DNA from: Paenibacillus qinlingensis
Lineage (GTDB): Bacteria > Bacillota > Bacilli > Paenibacillales > NBRC-103111
Direction of reading: 5' to 3'
Length of the DNA: 64,000 nucleotides
Assembly (NCBI RefSeq): GCF_013204845.1
Contig: NZ_JABMKY010000019.1
Location: forward strand, 1 to 64,000
Shown here: positions 16,681-25,825 of the stretch, piece by piece
Numbering within the stretch: position 1 is the stretch's first letter
How the letters are laid out: the number at the start of each line of letters is the position of its first letter
Translations under genes and position numbers: made by a program
The notes under the pieces: generated by a model
The model's input: only the letters and a program-made list of their open reading frames with translations
What the model was told of the DNA's origin: nothing
Database searches by the model: none

Positions 16681-17511
16681 ATGAACAGAATGAAATTCTT
16701 ACTATATGTGATTAGATATATGTTTGTGGGCTTAATTATCGCCTTATCTGTAGCGCCTTTCTTGTGGGTGTTTCAATCATCATTTAAGAGCAATTTAGAA
16801 ATCATGGAATCATCCTTAAGTTTAGCAAGTCATTTCAATATGAGCAATTATGAGAAAGCTTTTAAAATTGCTCCCTTGGCTAGGTTTTATCTGAACAGCG
16901 TCATTGTTGCAATCGGCGGTACGTTTTTGAATCTATTTATTCTTGGATTGTCATCTTATGTAATTGCAAGGTTCAACTTTAGAGGGAAAAATATCATCAT
17001 CGGCATCTTGTCTTTATCTTTATTAATCCCTGGAGCTGCGCTTTTGCAGCCATTGTATCTTACTGTGAAAACATTGGGATTGTATGACCATTTATTTGGA
17101 TTAATTTTGGTATATGCAGGTTTCGGACTGCCCACTTCCCTATTCATTCTTTCAAGTTTTTTCCTTACGATTCCCAAATCTTTGGAAGAGTCCGCTTATT
17201 TGGATGGCGCAGGCTTCATAAAGACTTTTTACCGAGTCATTTTACCTCTTTCCAAACCGGGGTTCTCGACTGCGGCCGTATTACAGTTTTTATTATGCTG
17301 GAATGAATTTCAATTTGCACTTACGTTAACCACTGGTAGTAACAGCAGAACACTTCCTTTGGCCTTATATTACTTTAAAAGCCAATTTGGAAGCGACTAC
17401 GGTGTTATGTTTGCAGCTACGATTATTGTTATCATCCCAAGTATTATTGTGTACATCATCATGCAAGAACAGGTAGTCTCTGGTTTGACAGCGGGTGCAG
17501 TTAAAGGATAG
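16681..17511 (+). CDS. Sugar ABC transporter permease, MalG/UgpE-type
   Basis: 276 residues and six predicted membrane helices. The EAA loop is EESAYLDGAGFIKTFYRVILPLSKP in the C-terminal third. The ATG at 16681 follows GGTGGTGGAG; the GTG codons at 16672 and 16675 are part of that ribosome site. It is separated by 14 bases from the first permease and 21 bases from the giant SLH protein, so all four genes form one operon. Confidence 0.92.
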   Translation: MNRMKFLLYVIRYMFVGLIIALSVAPFLWVFQSSFKSNLEIMESSLSLASHFNMSNYEKAFKIAPLARFYLNSVIVAIGGTFLNLFILGLSSYVIARFNFRGKNIIIGILSLSLLIPGAALLQPLYLTVKTLGLYDHLFGLILVYAGFGLPTSLFILSSFFLTIPKSLEESAYLDGAGFIKTFYRVILPLSKPGFSTAAVLQFLLCWNEFQFALTLTTGSNSRTLPLALYYFKSQFGSDYGVMFAATIIVIIPSIIVYIIMQEQVVSGLTAGAVKG

Positions 17512-17532
17512 TTATCGTAATGGAGGTCTTAT

Positions 17533-20500
17533 GTGATGTTGAGAAAAAGGTTGAAAAAGTTGACTTCGGCATTATTGCTAATTTGTATGGTTATAACATC
17601 AATGGGTCAAGCTGTTGTTGTATTTGCTGACAATGGCAGTATAAATGGTTCTGGACTTGATGTAGTAGAAAGCCAAGTGAACGGGGAAAATGCGCTTAAT
17701 CTATCCCAAATGGGTAATGTGGACTGGCTGCATCTCAAAGGAAATGGCGTCAATAATATGACTCAAATTAAAAAAGCGAATTCGAACGCTGTGACATTCA
17801 GTGTATACGGAGATAACACGACAGGTTTCGAGGGCAAGCAGGATCGAGGAGCGGATACCGATTATTTGTCTTACTCCTGGGATAACGGGATGACAGGATA
17901 TGAAACAGGCTCAAATGATACAGGTTTTGGGGTGTTTTTTCCGAATAACAGGAATCCTGGCATCTATGAGAATGTAGGTTGGAATTTTACGGTGGCACCG
18001 CAACCACAGGAGTCGACGGTCGTATTTGGCATCGGCATGTGGCAAGCGAAAGTAGATGTGAAAATTTATGCAGATGGTAGCCTTGTTGAGACGAAGAAAG
18101 TCAGTGCAGGCGGTACTTCACAGGTGTATAAGTACCAGATTAACGTACCGGCGAATGTACAGTTAAAAGTAGAGGGCTTACAAACAGAGACCGTTAGTCA
18201 ATGGGGGAACATGTCTTTCTCCGGTTTGGCTGTTAGCAGTACTTCTCCTCCTGCACTAGATGTCATAGAAAGTCAAGTAAATGGGGAATATGCGCTTAAT
18301 CTCTCCCAAATTGGCAATGTGGACTGGTTGCATCTCAAAGGAAATGGCGTTAGTAATATGACCCAAATTAAGAAAGCGGATTCGGCTGCTGTCACATTTA
18401 GCTTAAACGGAAATAATACGACAGGGTATGAGGGCAAGATGGACAGAGGTTCGGATGCCAATTATTTATCCTATACTTGGAATAACGGAATGACAGGATA
18501 TGAAGCGGGTATAAGGGATACAGGATTTGGCGTGTTTTTTCCAACGAACAGAAGTCCTGGCGTTTACGAGAATGTAGGTTGGAACTTTTCAGTAGCACCA
18601 CAACTACAGGAGTCGACGGTCGTATTTGGCATCGGCATGTGGCAAGCGAAAGTAGATGTAAAAATCTATGCGGATGATCAACTTATGGAGACGAAGAAAA
18701 TCAGTGCAGGCGGTACTTCTCAGGTGTATAAGTACCAGATCAAAGTACCAGCGAATGTACAGTTAAAAGTAGAAGGCCTGCAAACAGAGGTAGTTAGTCA
18801 ATGGGGGAACATGTCCTTTTCCGGATTGGCTGTCAGTAGTGAAGAGATCGCTGATAAAGTTAATTTGCTTAACGATTACAACAAAGTGAAAGATTGGGCT
18901 CAAAAATTATATACAGATGAAACATGGCAGTTGTTTGTCGCTGCAAGAGGCGATGCTAAGCGTATTCTAGACAAAGCAGAAGCGACACAAGATGAAATTA
19001 ATACGGCATTGAATGCGCTATTAACTGCAAAATCTGCTCTTGCAAAGAAAGAAACGAATATCATGATCGATTACACAGGCGTTGAAAAAAATGAATACGA
19101 TTTTGGCAACGCGGTAGATCAACAAGACAGGTATCAAACATTCACGGCGAAAGAAAGTTTTGAAATGGACTATGTTCAATTTGTTATCAAACAGATGGCC
19201 AGCGATGCGAATGACTTGGTTGTCAAACTATATAATACCAATAGTAATGGCTTACCGATCGGTTCACCACTTAAACAGGTCACCGTCAGTAAAGATCATG
19301 TTGTAGACGGTGCACTCACTACAGTTCAATTCGATTATAATCTCGTTCATGATACACGGTATGCCATTGTTTTATCACAAGCGGGTCTGGTTACTGGCAA
19401 ATATCGTTGGGTTGTCAAGGATAAGGATGAAGAATCCAACACGGAGTATTTTGGTAAAACGGTTTCAGGGAACTTCACGTCAGAAGCTCATCTAGGAACG
19501 GGAATGTTGAGAATTATCAAAAAATCTACTGTAGATCGAAGTGCGCTACAAGCACTAATCATGGAAATTAGCCAATATAATAGCAAACTGTACACCGTAC
19601 AGTCGTGGTCCACATTGAAAACCGAATTGAATAAAGCCAATGCATGGTTGTACAATTTTGATGCAACCCAAATTGAGCTTGATCGTGCTAGAAATCAGTT
19701 GCAAACAGCATTTGCTAGCTTAGCTTTAAATAGAGATATGACTACCTATGTTAGCCAAATCGATACTATTCATCACGCAGTTGTGCAGGGTTACACAGAG
19801 AGTTCAGTGAGTACTTTAAACAGTGCTATTACTGCTGCCAAGTCATTAGGCAATGATGCATCACAAAATGAAAAAATAAAAGCACTTTCAAAAGTGTTGA
19901 ACGCGATTGATCATTTGCAAGTATCAGGAAAATATCAATATGAAACGAATCCAAACCGGATATCAGCTTTTGGTTTTGAAGGGGATAAAAATGCTTCTCT
20001 TGCGTTCTTGGATGGTTCGTATCAAATTGGCGGGAATCGTCCTATGCAGCATGGACCCGTTGCTCCCAAACAAATGGTCACATTCGGTGTGACAGATACG
20101 AGCAATATTCAATGGTATTTGGGTGAAGGATACTTGCCTGTGTATATTAGTGAATATTCGAAAGATGATGTGACATACAAAATTGAATCATTCGCTAACA
20201 AACATACAGTTAACAACAAGGATTATGTTATTGATTACTCTCGAGTAACCGTAACGAATAATGCTAGTGAAGCTAAACTTTTACCCGTCGTATCTACTAA
20301 TCTGATTCCAATAAATGATGATGCGAAATATGTGTATGTTGTTGAGCCTGGAGCAACCGTTGTAAGGGAATATGCGATTGAAGCGGATAAATACGAATAT
20401 TTTACGGAGGGAGTAACCGATTTCACGTCATTAACCATGGAACAAGTGATTGGACAAGGTACCTATGACCATAACTATAGTGAAATGAGTACGTACTGGA

Positions 20501-23409
20501 AAACAAGACTTGCTGAAATGGTAGATATTGATTTGCCTAATAAAGAACTTGTTCATGCTTTTAAAGCTGGATATATCGATACCATGATGATTAAGGATGG
20601 CAATTTTCTACACGTGGGTGAGAATGGTTATGCTCGATTATTTTCTCATGATACGATTGGCATTTTAGTTCAATTGATTCAAAGCGGCGATTTTCAACAT
20701 GCGAAAGATTATTTGAAAAGCGTTCCATTGACAGGTGGAATCAATATTGAAACGGGTGTCACAGACGTAGACCTCTACTGGGATGCTAACTGGAAACTTC
20801 CATGGGCGTATGCTGTATATTTGAGTAAAACAGGTGATACGTCTGTCTTTAATGAATCTATGACTGCTGCTGATGGGTCGATCGGTACCGTATTTGAAAA
20901 GAGAATCAAATATGGTGCGAAGAGGATCGAGGCTGATCGCGTCAATGGCATTATGAAAAACACGCTTGCGATTGATTCAGATGGCAATTGGACGATTGAC
21001 AATTATTCAGCCCTAACAGGTTTAACCGCATATGAATATATAACACGGGAATTATATCGATTAAATAACGATGAATATTATTTGAATGAGGCGAAGTGGG
21101 CTAAAGCGCAATATGAAGATTTATTAGCACAATTCACAGCTAGATTGCAACAAACGATAACAGATAAAGGGCTTGACTATATTCCTGCATCTGTCGTACA
21201 AAGTAATGATGAAAATCGCATGCATGATTCAAGAGATGCAAACTGGGCTTCCATGTTCCTATTCGGTTTATGGCAATGGGATGGATACCTATACGGAGCC
21301 GATCAACCCGAAGACAATATCAATTTAACGATGTTGGATGATACGTATACTTATGGCATAAACAGACGTGTTAATGAAAATACGACGGATTCTCCGTACA
21401 ACTTTGGTGGTTATCCGCATGGATTCTATTCAAGTGCTTACAATGCTGGTTACGGCAGTGCCGCGCTGCGTGGAGAACGGTACAGAGATATCGGAATTAA
21501 ATCCTACGAATTCATGATTGAAAATTCAATGAGCGGACCATTTAGCTGGTGGGAAGGCATTGCTTATCCGGATTCAAACAGTCCATGGTCCAAGACGAAT
21601 GACGACCTCAATGTGCAAAATACACCAGGCGGAGGTGGCTCAGCACCACATATGTGGGGGCAATCCGTCAACTCAAAAGTATTGATTGATTCGCTTATTG
21701 CCGAAAGAATTTATGACCACAATGAAAAGGTTGATATTATCGTAGGCCGTGGTATTCCTAATGAGTGGGTCGTTAATGCTGCGGATAATAACAATGTTGT
21801 AGCCGATGTACAGAACTACCCTGCGCTACAAGGAGGAAGAGTAGGATATACCGTAGTAAGAGATGATAACAAACTCTATGTGACATTTGAGACGAAGCTG
21901 GATCAAGCGAAAGTTGACGCAAGTCGTGCTAACTTTAGCGTTCAATTACCGATTATGGTGAACAATATCATTCATGCATCAGCAGGTGTTATTGATAAAG
22001 AAAAAGGCATGGTTACCGTACCAGCAAGTACAAAAAACTTGACGATTTACTTAACAAGTTTTAGTAACAATGCGCTACTGACTAATTTGGCGGTGGATCA
22101 AGGTACGCTATCACCTGCATTTTCGTCATCGGTATCGAATTATGTGGTCAATGTTCCTAACACAGCTTCAAGTCTTAATCTCACCCTGACCAAAGCTGAT
22201 CCAAATGAAGTGCTTGTGGTTTCAGGAGCTGCTAAAATTTCTGAAACAGGTAATGTGCATGCTTATCGTGCGGCAAACTTACTTGTAGGGGCAAACCCTA
22301 TTCAGATTGTGGTAACAGCGGGGGATGGAAGTACGATAAATACGTATACGATCAATGTGAACCGAGCTCAACCAGAGTCAACGGATTCGGGGCCGTCTTC
22401 ACAAACGCCTCCAATAAACAACTCTGTTACCTCTACAGATGGTAAATTAACGCTTCCAGTAGGCACAACAGGTGAGGTTAGTTTCGGAGGAGATGCGGTC
22501 ACGATCACAATTCCCAAAGATGCTTCGGACAAAGAGCTAAAATTAACGATCGAAAAAGTAATGGATAGCCAAAACCTTTTAACGAATAAAGAAGTTCTGG
22601 CGAGCCCGGTGTATGAGATTTTGAAAAACTTCTCTGAGAACTTTAGTAAAGCGGTAACGCTGACCTTTGCATTCGATCCAACAAGCCTGAAAAAAGATCA
22701 AAAGGCAGCTGTATTTTATTATGATGAAGTGAAGCAAGTGTGGGTGGAAGTTGCAGGTGGCAAAGTGAACGGGAATTACATTACAGTGGATGTTAATCAC
22801 TTTACCAAGTATGTTGTAATGGCCGTAGACCATGTAGATATCTCAACAAAGGATCCTTCAACAGGCACGGTTACATTCAGCGATATCGCTGGACACTGGG
22901 CTGAGGCAAGCATCAAGCAAGCTGTGAGCAGCGGAATCGTCAGTGGTTATTCAGACGGTACCTTTGTGCCAGATACTGCTGTGACTCGTGCAGAATTTGC
23001 GGTCATGCTGATGCATACATTGAAGCCGCATGGAGAAGGTGCTGCACTGACTTTCACAGATGAAGCTACGATAGAAACCTGGGCGCAGAGAGAGGTTGCA
23101 CAAGCGGTACAAGCGGGCATTATTCATGGATACGAGGACGGTTCTTTCCGTCCGAATACGGAAATTACTCGACCTGAAATGGCATCTATGATTGCGAATG
23201 CGCTCGGTCTAGCTGTCGAGTCTAATGCCACAACTGACTTTGCAGATGACGTAAATATTCCGCAGTGGGCAAAAGGTGCAGTAGCAGCAATAAAGAAACT
23301 TGGTATTATTGAAGGTAAAGGAGCGAATGAATTCGCTCCTGATGCCAACACAACAAGAGCAGAGGCAGTAACGGTTCTTTTGAAAATGTCGTTACCAAAG
23401 AAAAAATAA
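17533..23409 (+). CDS. Giant secreted multidomain SLH protein, putative polysaccharide-degrading enzyme
   Basis: 1958 residues. A signal peptide (about 1-32, ending near VVVFADN) is followed by two tandem 200-residue jelly-roll-like modules (about 37-236 and 237-436), each with VDWLHLKGNG and GIGMWQAKVDVKIYAD. Then come FIVAR-like helical repeats (about 441-507, 668-733, 734-797) around a beta domain (508-666). A region at about 803-1505 reads like a beta-sandwich plus helical-barrel glycoside hydrolase (VDLYWDANWKLPWAYAVYL, HDSRDANWASMFLFGLWQWDGYLYG, GPFSWWEGIAYPDSNSPW). It ends with a cadherin-like beta-sandwich (1514-1613), a ZU5-like domain (1635-1766) and three SLH domains (1780-1958) for cell-wall attachment. 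GGAGG precedes a GTG at 17533 and an ATG at 17536; either may start. As last gene of the importer operon it likely cleaves the polymer whose products are imported. The enzyme family is not recognised. Confidence 0.85.
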   Translation: MMLRKRLKKLTSALLLICMVITSMGQAVVVFADNGSINGSGLDVVESQVNGENALNLSQMGNVDWLHLKGNGVNNMTQIKKANSNAVTFSVYGDNTTGFEGKQDRGADTDYLSYSWDNGMTGYETGSNDTGFGVFFPNNRNPGIYENVGWNFTVAPQPQESTVVFGIGMWQAKVDVKIYADGSLVETKKVSAGGTSQVYKYQINVPANVQLKVEGLQTETVSQWGNMSFSGLAVSSTSPPALDVIESQVNGEYALNLSQIGNVDWLHLKGNGVSNMTQIKKADSAAVTFSLNGNNTTGYEGKMDRGSDANYLSYTWNNGMTGYEAGIRDTGFGVFFPTNRSPGVYENVGWNFSVAPQLQESTVVFGIGMWQAKVDVKIYADDQLMETKKISAGGTSQVYKYQIKVPANVQLKVEGLQTEVVSQWGNMSFSGLAVSSEEIADKVNLLNDYNKVKDWAQKLYTDETWQLFVAARGDAKRILDKAEATQDEINTALNALLTAKSALAKKETNIMIDYTGVEKNEYDFGNAVDQQDRYQTFTAKESFEMDYVQFVIKQMASDANDLVVKLYNTNSNGLPIGSPLKQVTVSKDHVVDGALTTVQFDYNLVHDTRYAIVLSQAGLVTGKYRWVVKDKDEESNTEYFGKTVSGNFTSEAHLGTGMLRIIKKSTVDRSALQALIMEISQYNSKLYTVQSWSTLKTELNKANAWLYNFDATQIELDRARNQLQTAFASLALNRDMTTYVSQIDTIHHAVVQGYTESSVSTLNSAITAAKSLGNDASQNEKIKALSKVLNAIDHLQVSGKYQYETNPNRISAFGFEGDKNASLAFLDGSYQIGGNRPMQHGPVAPKQMVTFGVTDTSNIQWYLGEGYLPVYISEYSKDDVTYKIESFANKHTVNNKDYVIDYSRVTVTNNASEAKLLPVVSTNLIPINDDAKYVYVVEPGATVVREYAIEADKYEYFTEGVTDFTSLTMEQVIGQGTYDHNYSEMSTYWKTRLAEMVDIDLPNKELVHAFKAGYIDTMMIKDGNFLHVGENGYARLFSHDTIGILVQLIQSGDFQHAKDYLKSVPLTGGINIETGVTDVDLYWDANWKLPWAYAVYLSKTGDTSVFNESMTAADGSIGTVFEKRIKYGAKRIEADRVNGIMKNTLAIDSDGNWTIDNYSALTGLTAYEYITRELYRLNNDEYYLNEAKWAKAQYEDLLAQFTARLQQTITDKGLDYIPASVVQSNDENRMHDSRDANWASMFLFGLWQWDGYLYGADQPEDNINLTMLDDTYTYGINRRVNENTTDSPYNFGGYPHGFYSSAYNAGYGSAALRGERYRDIGIKSYEFMIENSMSGPFSWWEGIAYPDSNSPWSKTNDDLNVQNTPGGGGSAPHMWGQSVNSKVLIDSLIAERIYDHNEKVDIIVGRGIPNEWVVNAADNNNVVADVQNYPALQGGRVGYTVVRDDNKLYVTFETKLDQAKVDASRANFSVQLPIMVNNIIHASAGVIDKEKGMVTVPASTKNLTIYLTSFSNNALLTNLAVDQGTLSPAFSSSVSNYVVNVPNTASSLNLTLTKADPNEVLVVSGAAKISETGNVHAYRAANLLVGANPIQIVVTAGDGSTINTYTINVNRAQPESTDSGPSSQTPPINNSVTSTDGKLTLPVGTTGEVSFGGDAVTITIPKDASDKELKLTIEKVMDSQNLLTNKEVLASPVYEILKNFSENFSKAVTLTFAFDPTSLKKDQKAAVFYYDEVKQVWVEVAGGKVNGNYITVDVNHFTKYVVMAVDHVDISTKDPSTGTVTFSDIAGHWAEASIKQAVSSGIVSGYSDGTFVPDTAVTRAEFAVMLMHTLKPHGEGAALTFTDEATIETWAQREVAQAVQAGIIHGYEDGSFRPNTEITRPEMASMIANALGLAVESNATTDFADDVNIPQWAKGAVAAIKKLGIIEGKGANEFAPDANTTRAEAVTVLLKMSLPKKK
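17641..18840 (+). repeat. Tandem duplication of a 600-bp coding unit
   Basis: Two units (about 17641-18240 and 18241-18840) align without gaps at a period of exactly 600 bases, e.g. TGCGCTTAAT at 17691 and 18291. A stretch of over 50 bases near 18009 and 18609 (starting GAGTCGACGGTCGTATTTGG) is almost unchanged. This is a recent in-frame duplication of the N-terminal binding module. Confidence 0.9.
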
Positions 23410-23433
23410 ATATAATAAAATGCACTTAAACTC

Positions 23434-23487
23434 GTAAAGGCGAATATTCATTCCATTGTGAATGAGAATTCGCCTTTACTTTTTTTC
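23434..23487 (+). terminator. Strong terminator of the sugar operon
   Basis: GTAAAGGCGAA..TTCATTC pairs with GAATGAGAATTCGCCTTTAC around a short loop, followed by TTTTTTTC. It starts 25 bases after the SLH protein stop. Confidence 0.9.
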
Positions 23488-23544
23488 GCTTCAACTATAT
23501 AGCGTTCTTTTGCCTTCTCCTTGAAGTACTCGCCCTCTTGAAAA

Positions 23545-23590
23545 GCATGCAGCCTGCTAGTCAAAGCGGGAGCTGCATGCTTCTTTTCGT
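23545..23590. terminator. Second hairpin, probably for the convergent exporter gene
   Basis: GCATGCAGC (23545-23553) pairs with GCTGCATGC (23572-23580), flanked by AAAA on the left and TTCTTTT on the right. It can serve both strands. Confidence 0.65.
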
Positions 23591-23644
23591 TTTGCTTGGG
23601 TCTGGCACGTTAGGCGCTGCGCAGTTGACGTGAAAGAGAAATGC

Positions 23645-24868
23645 TTATGAGGAGATCTTCCCTGCGCGAGCTGCCTTGTGTGCTGCTCGGGAAGCCGCGC
23701 CGACGCGGAAGTAACCGAAGGACGCGGCCGACATGAGTGCGGCGACGGCGACGCCGGCGGCGCCGATCCAGGTGACGGCTGTCAACGAAGAGGCTTCTAC
23801 GACGATGCCGCCGATGCCCGCACCGGCAGCCATAGCTAGCTGGACGACGGAGCTGTTCAGGCTAAGCATGATGCTGGTCGCTTCAGGCGCAAGCGAGATT
23901 AGATGGTACTGCTGCGTCGGGCCGGACGACCATGCGGAAAAGGACCAGAGCATGAGCAAAGGGAACATCAGCCCTGGCGAATGGGCGGCGAATGAAATCA
24001 CAACCAGCCAGGTTGCGTGGAACAGCATGCCGGTCACTAGTGTGCGCTTGAATCCCCAACGGTCGGTGCCGAACCCGCCAAGCTTGGAGCCGATCAGACT
24101 GGCAATACCAAACGCAAGTAGAGCGATGCTAACGAATTTCTCGCTCATGCCCGTAATATCGAGCAGAAAGGGGGAAATATACGTGTAGGTGATGGAGTAG
24201 CCGGCTAGCCAGAAGAACGTAATGCTGAGCGCGACGACGATTTTCGGATTCTTGAGCAGTTTCAGTTGGTCGCGCAGCGGTACCGGCTGCTCGCCGTCTG
24301 TCTTTGGAATCGTGGAGGCAATGAGCAGCAACGCAAGTAGTCCAAGCAGTCCGATGCCGCCGAAAACAACCTTCCAGTCATAGGCGGAAGCGACTAGCCG
24401 GCCAAGCGGTACGCCGACGATCAGTGCCGTACTGAAGCCCATGACGAGCGTGGCAATGGCACTGCCCTGCTTCTCCGCAGGTGCAAGTTTCGCAGCGACT
24501 GTGAGCGCCGTGACAACGAATACGCCGCTGCTGAGGGCTACGATAACTCGAGAAACGATGAGGGCGCCGAAGCCAGAGAACAAGTAGGCTGCGACATTGC
24601 CGATGATGAATACCGAGAGCGCGTATAGCATCAGCTTTTTGCGGTCGACTTTGGCAGCGGCCGCCATCAGGAAAGGTGTCCCAAACCCGTATGCAAGGGA
24701 GAACACGGTGATCAACTGGCCTGCTGCTGCGACCGAGACGCCGATATCGTCAGATACTTTATCCAGAATACCGGCAATGATGAATTCGGACGTACCGACG
24801 AGAAAGCTAACTAAAGCAAGCATATAAATTTTCAAATTGTAAGACAAACGTTCCAACTCCTTATCCAT
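23645..24868 (-). CDS. MFS exporter, DHA1 (drug:H+ antiporter) type
   Basis: 407 residues with 12 predicted membrane helices. The N-terminal pattern FLVGTSEFIIAGILDKVSDDIGVSVAAAGQLITVFSLAYGFGTPFLMA and the motif KVDRKKLML between helices 2 and 3 are those of the YdhP/AraJ-like DHA1 subgroup. It exports small molecules, possibly drugs or sugars, using the proton gradient. The gene is much richer in G+C than its flanks. The ATG at 24868 has GGAGTTGGAA upstream. A TATTTC-N10-GAAATA dyad 23 bases upstream matches one before the adjacent ArsR-type gene, so the exporter is probably repressed by that regulator. A hairpin follows its stop. Confidence 0.9.
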   Translation of the reverse strand: MDKELERLSYNLKIYMLALVSFLVGTSEFIIAGILDKVSDDIGVSVAAAGQLITVFSLAYGFGTPFLMAAAAKVDRKKLMLYALSVFIIGNVAAYLFSGFGALIVSRVIVALSSGVFVVTALTVAAKLAPAEKQGSAIATLVMGFSTALIVGVPLGRLVASAYDWKVVFGGIGLLGLLALLLIASTIPKTDGEQPVPLRDQLKLLKNPKIVVALSITFFWLAGYSITYTYISPFLLDITGMSEKFVSIALLAFGIASLIGSKLGGFGTDRWGFKRTLVTGMLFHATWLVVISFAAHSPGLMFPLLMLWSFSAWSSGPTQQYHLISLAPEATSIMLSLNSSVVQLAMAAGAGIGGIVVEASSLTAVTWIGAAGVAVAALMSAASFGYFRVGAASRAAHKAARAGKISS

Positions 24869-24890
24869 TTTTCTCTATATAGTATTTTTA

Positions 24891-24912
24891 TATTTCTAAA
24901 TATATCGAAATA
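24891..24912. promoter_or_regulatory. ArsR-type operator upstream of the MFS gene
   Basis: TATTTC (24891-24896), 10 bases, GAAATA (24907-24912). The same format and spacing recur at 25237-25258 before the regulator gene. Confidence 0.7.
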
Positions 24913-24930
24913 TACGACGAAAAAAAACGG

Positions 24931-25212
24931 CTACCCCAGTAGATACGGGGCATACTTTCGCGCGACTTCTTTATTGACGCTGTAATAAATGTACGTTCCG
25001 TCTTTGCGCAGCGTGAGCAGTCCGCATTCCGTAAGCTGTTTCAAGTGATGCGACAGCGTGGAACCGGCAACGGACTCGAGCTTGCTACTGATGTCGGAGC
25101 AACAGAGATTCATCTCTTCTGTAAGAAGCATCGCTATTTTGATCCGGGTCGGCTCTCCGAGTGCTTTGTAGACTTTCACTGCCTGTTTGACTTCCTCGTT
25201 GTCCTCGACCAT
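24931..25212 (-). CDS. ArsR-family repressor
   Basis: 93 residues. A winged helix-turn-helix fills the protein: VYKALGEPTRIKIAMLL, then CCSDISSKL, then the recognition helix GSTLSHHLKQLTECGLLTLRKDGTYIYYSV. The CC at about residues 37-38 (MNLCCSDIS) is near the ELCVCDL metal site of ArsR but lacks its spacing, so a metal ligand is not certain. It reads toward and probably into the MFS gene, whose start is 63 bases downstream. Dyads upstream of both genes indicate autorepression plus control of the exporter. Confidence 0.9.
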   Translation of the reverse strand: MVEDNEEVKQAVKVYKALGEPTRIKIAMLLTEEMNLCCSDISSKLESVAGSTLSHHLKQLTECGLLTLRKDGTYIYYSVNKEVARKYAPYLLG

Positions 25213-25236
25213 AGGTTCTCACCGCCTTTTCACATG

Positions 25237-25258
25237 TATTTCGAAAACTATAGAAATA
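25237..25258. promoter_or_regulatory. ArsR-type operator upstream of the regulator gene
   Basis: TATTTC (25237-25242), 10 bases, GAAATA (25253-25258), located 25 bases upstream of the ArsR start, mirroring the exporter operator at 23 bases. Confidence 0.7.
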
Positions 25259-25486
25259 AGATTAACACAACTAGACAGCCATTGTAAATGGATCAGTTGC
25301 CTTTTTCTTAACTATCGGGCAGGTTAGTTCCAATATAAGTTAATATAGATTATGTAAAACCAATAAATTAACACGGGCTAACCCAGGTAATTAACCTACG
25401 AATTTTTCCATCTAAGCAACGATTTTGATTTGAATGACAGATATGTGATTATAGATGGTTTTAAGTAGGTGACCGGCGTTTACATA

Positions 25487-25750
25487 TTAGTTTTTCGACA
25501 TTTTGCTCTCAACCATGTACAGCTGGTTCCAGCGGTGACCGTCCAGGACGGCAACCCCTGCGCCGTACATCCAGCCGTCAATTTCACTCGGCTTGCCAAA
25601 GATGCTTCCTCCAGCAAACTCTACTTTTTGAATAAAGGCATCCACTTATTTTCTGCTTTCAGCGGCAAAAGAAAATATTACCTCAGCGCTTTGGGAAGTA
25701 TCTGCGATTTTTGAACCTGTAAATTTCTCAAACGCCGCATCTGGAATATT
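25487..25750 (-). pseudogene. VOC-family (glyoxalase/PhnB-like) gene remnant
   Basis: On the minus strand the frame ending with TAA at 25489-25487 reads back as a typical VOC C-terminal half: FEKFTGSKIADTSQSAEV, then FSFAAESRK, a TAA stop at 25648-25646, then VDAFIQKVEFAGGSIFGKPSEIDGWMYGAGVAVLDGHRWNQLYMVESKMSKN. The conserved GWMYG and LDGHRWN-x-LYM motifs are intact. The stop stands where relatives usually have a glutamate codon (GAA to TAA), and the N-terminal half is absent, cut off at about 25751. It is a clear dead remnant of a small antibiotic-resistance/glyoxalase-type protein. Confidence 0.8.
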
Positions 25751-25782
25751 TTATGGTATTAATCTGGAATATTTTATGGTAT
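25739..25782. repeat. 21-bp perfect direct repeat
   Basis: Two identical 21-bp units (25739-25759 and 25762-25782; each begins ATCTGGAATATT) are separated by 2 bases. They lie exactly where the VOC remnant loses its N-terminal half and just before the FG-GAP gene. Confidence 0.85.
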
Positions 25783-25825
25783 GTTTGCGCTTGTAAACGT
25801 GTCGAAAAATGTAAGGGAGTTGAAT

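Noticed and set aside
17656..18836. Possible assembly artefact rather than a duplication
   Set aside because: The two 600-bp units differ at many scattered, mostly synonymous positions, so they are two real copies rather than a repeated read.
25469..25714. 81-codon + strand frame
   Set aside because: It lies antisense over the VOC-family remnant, which explains the open frame better.
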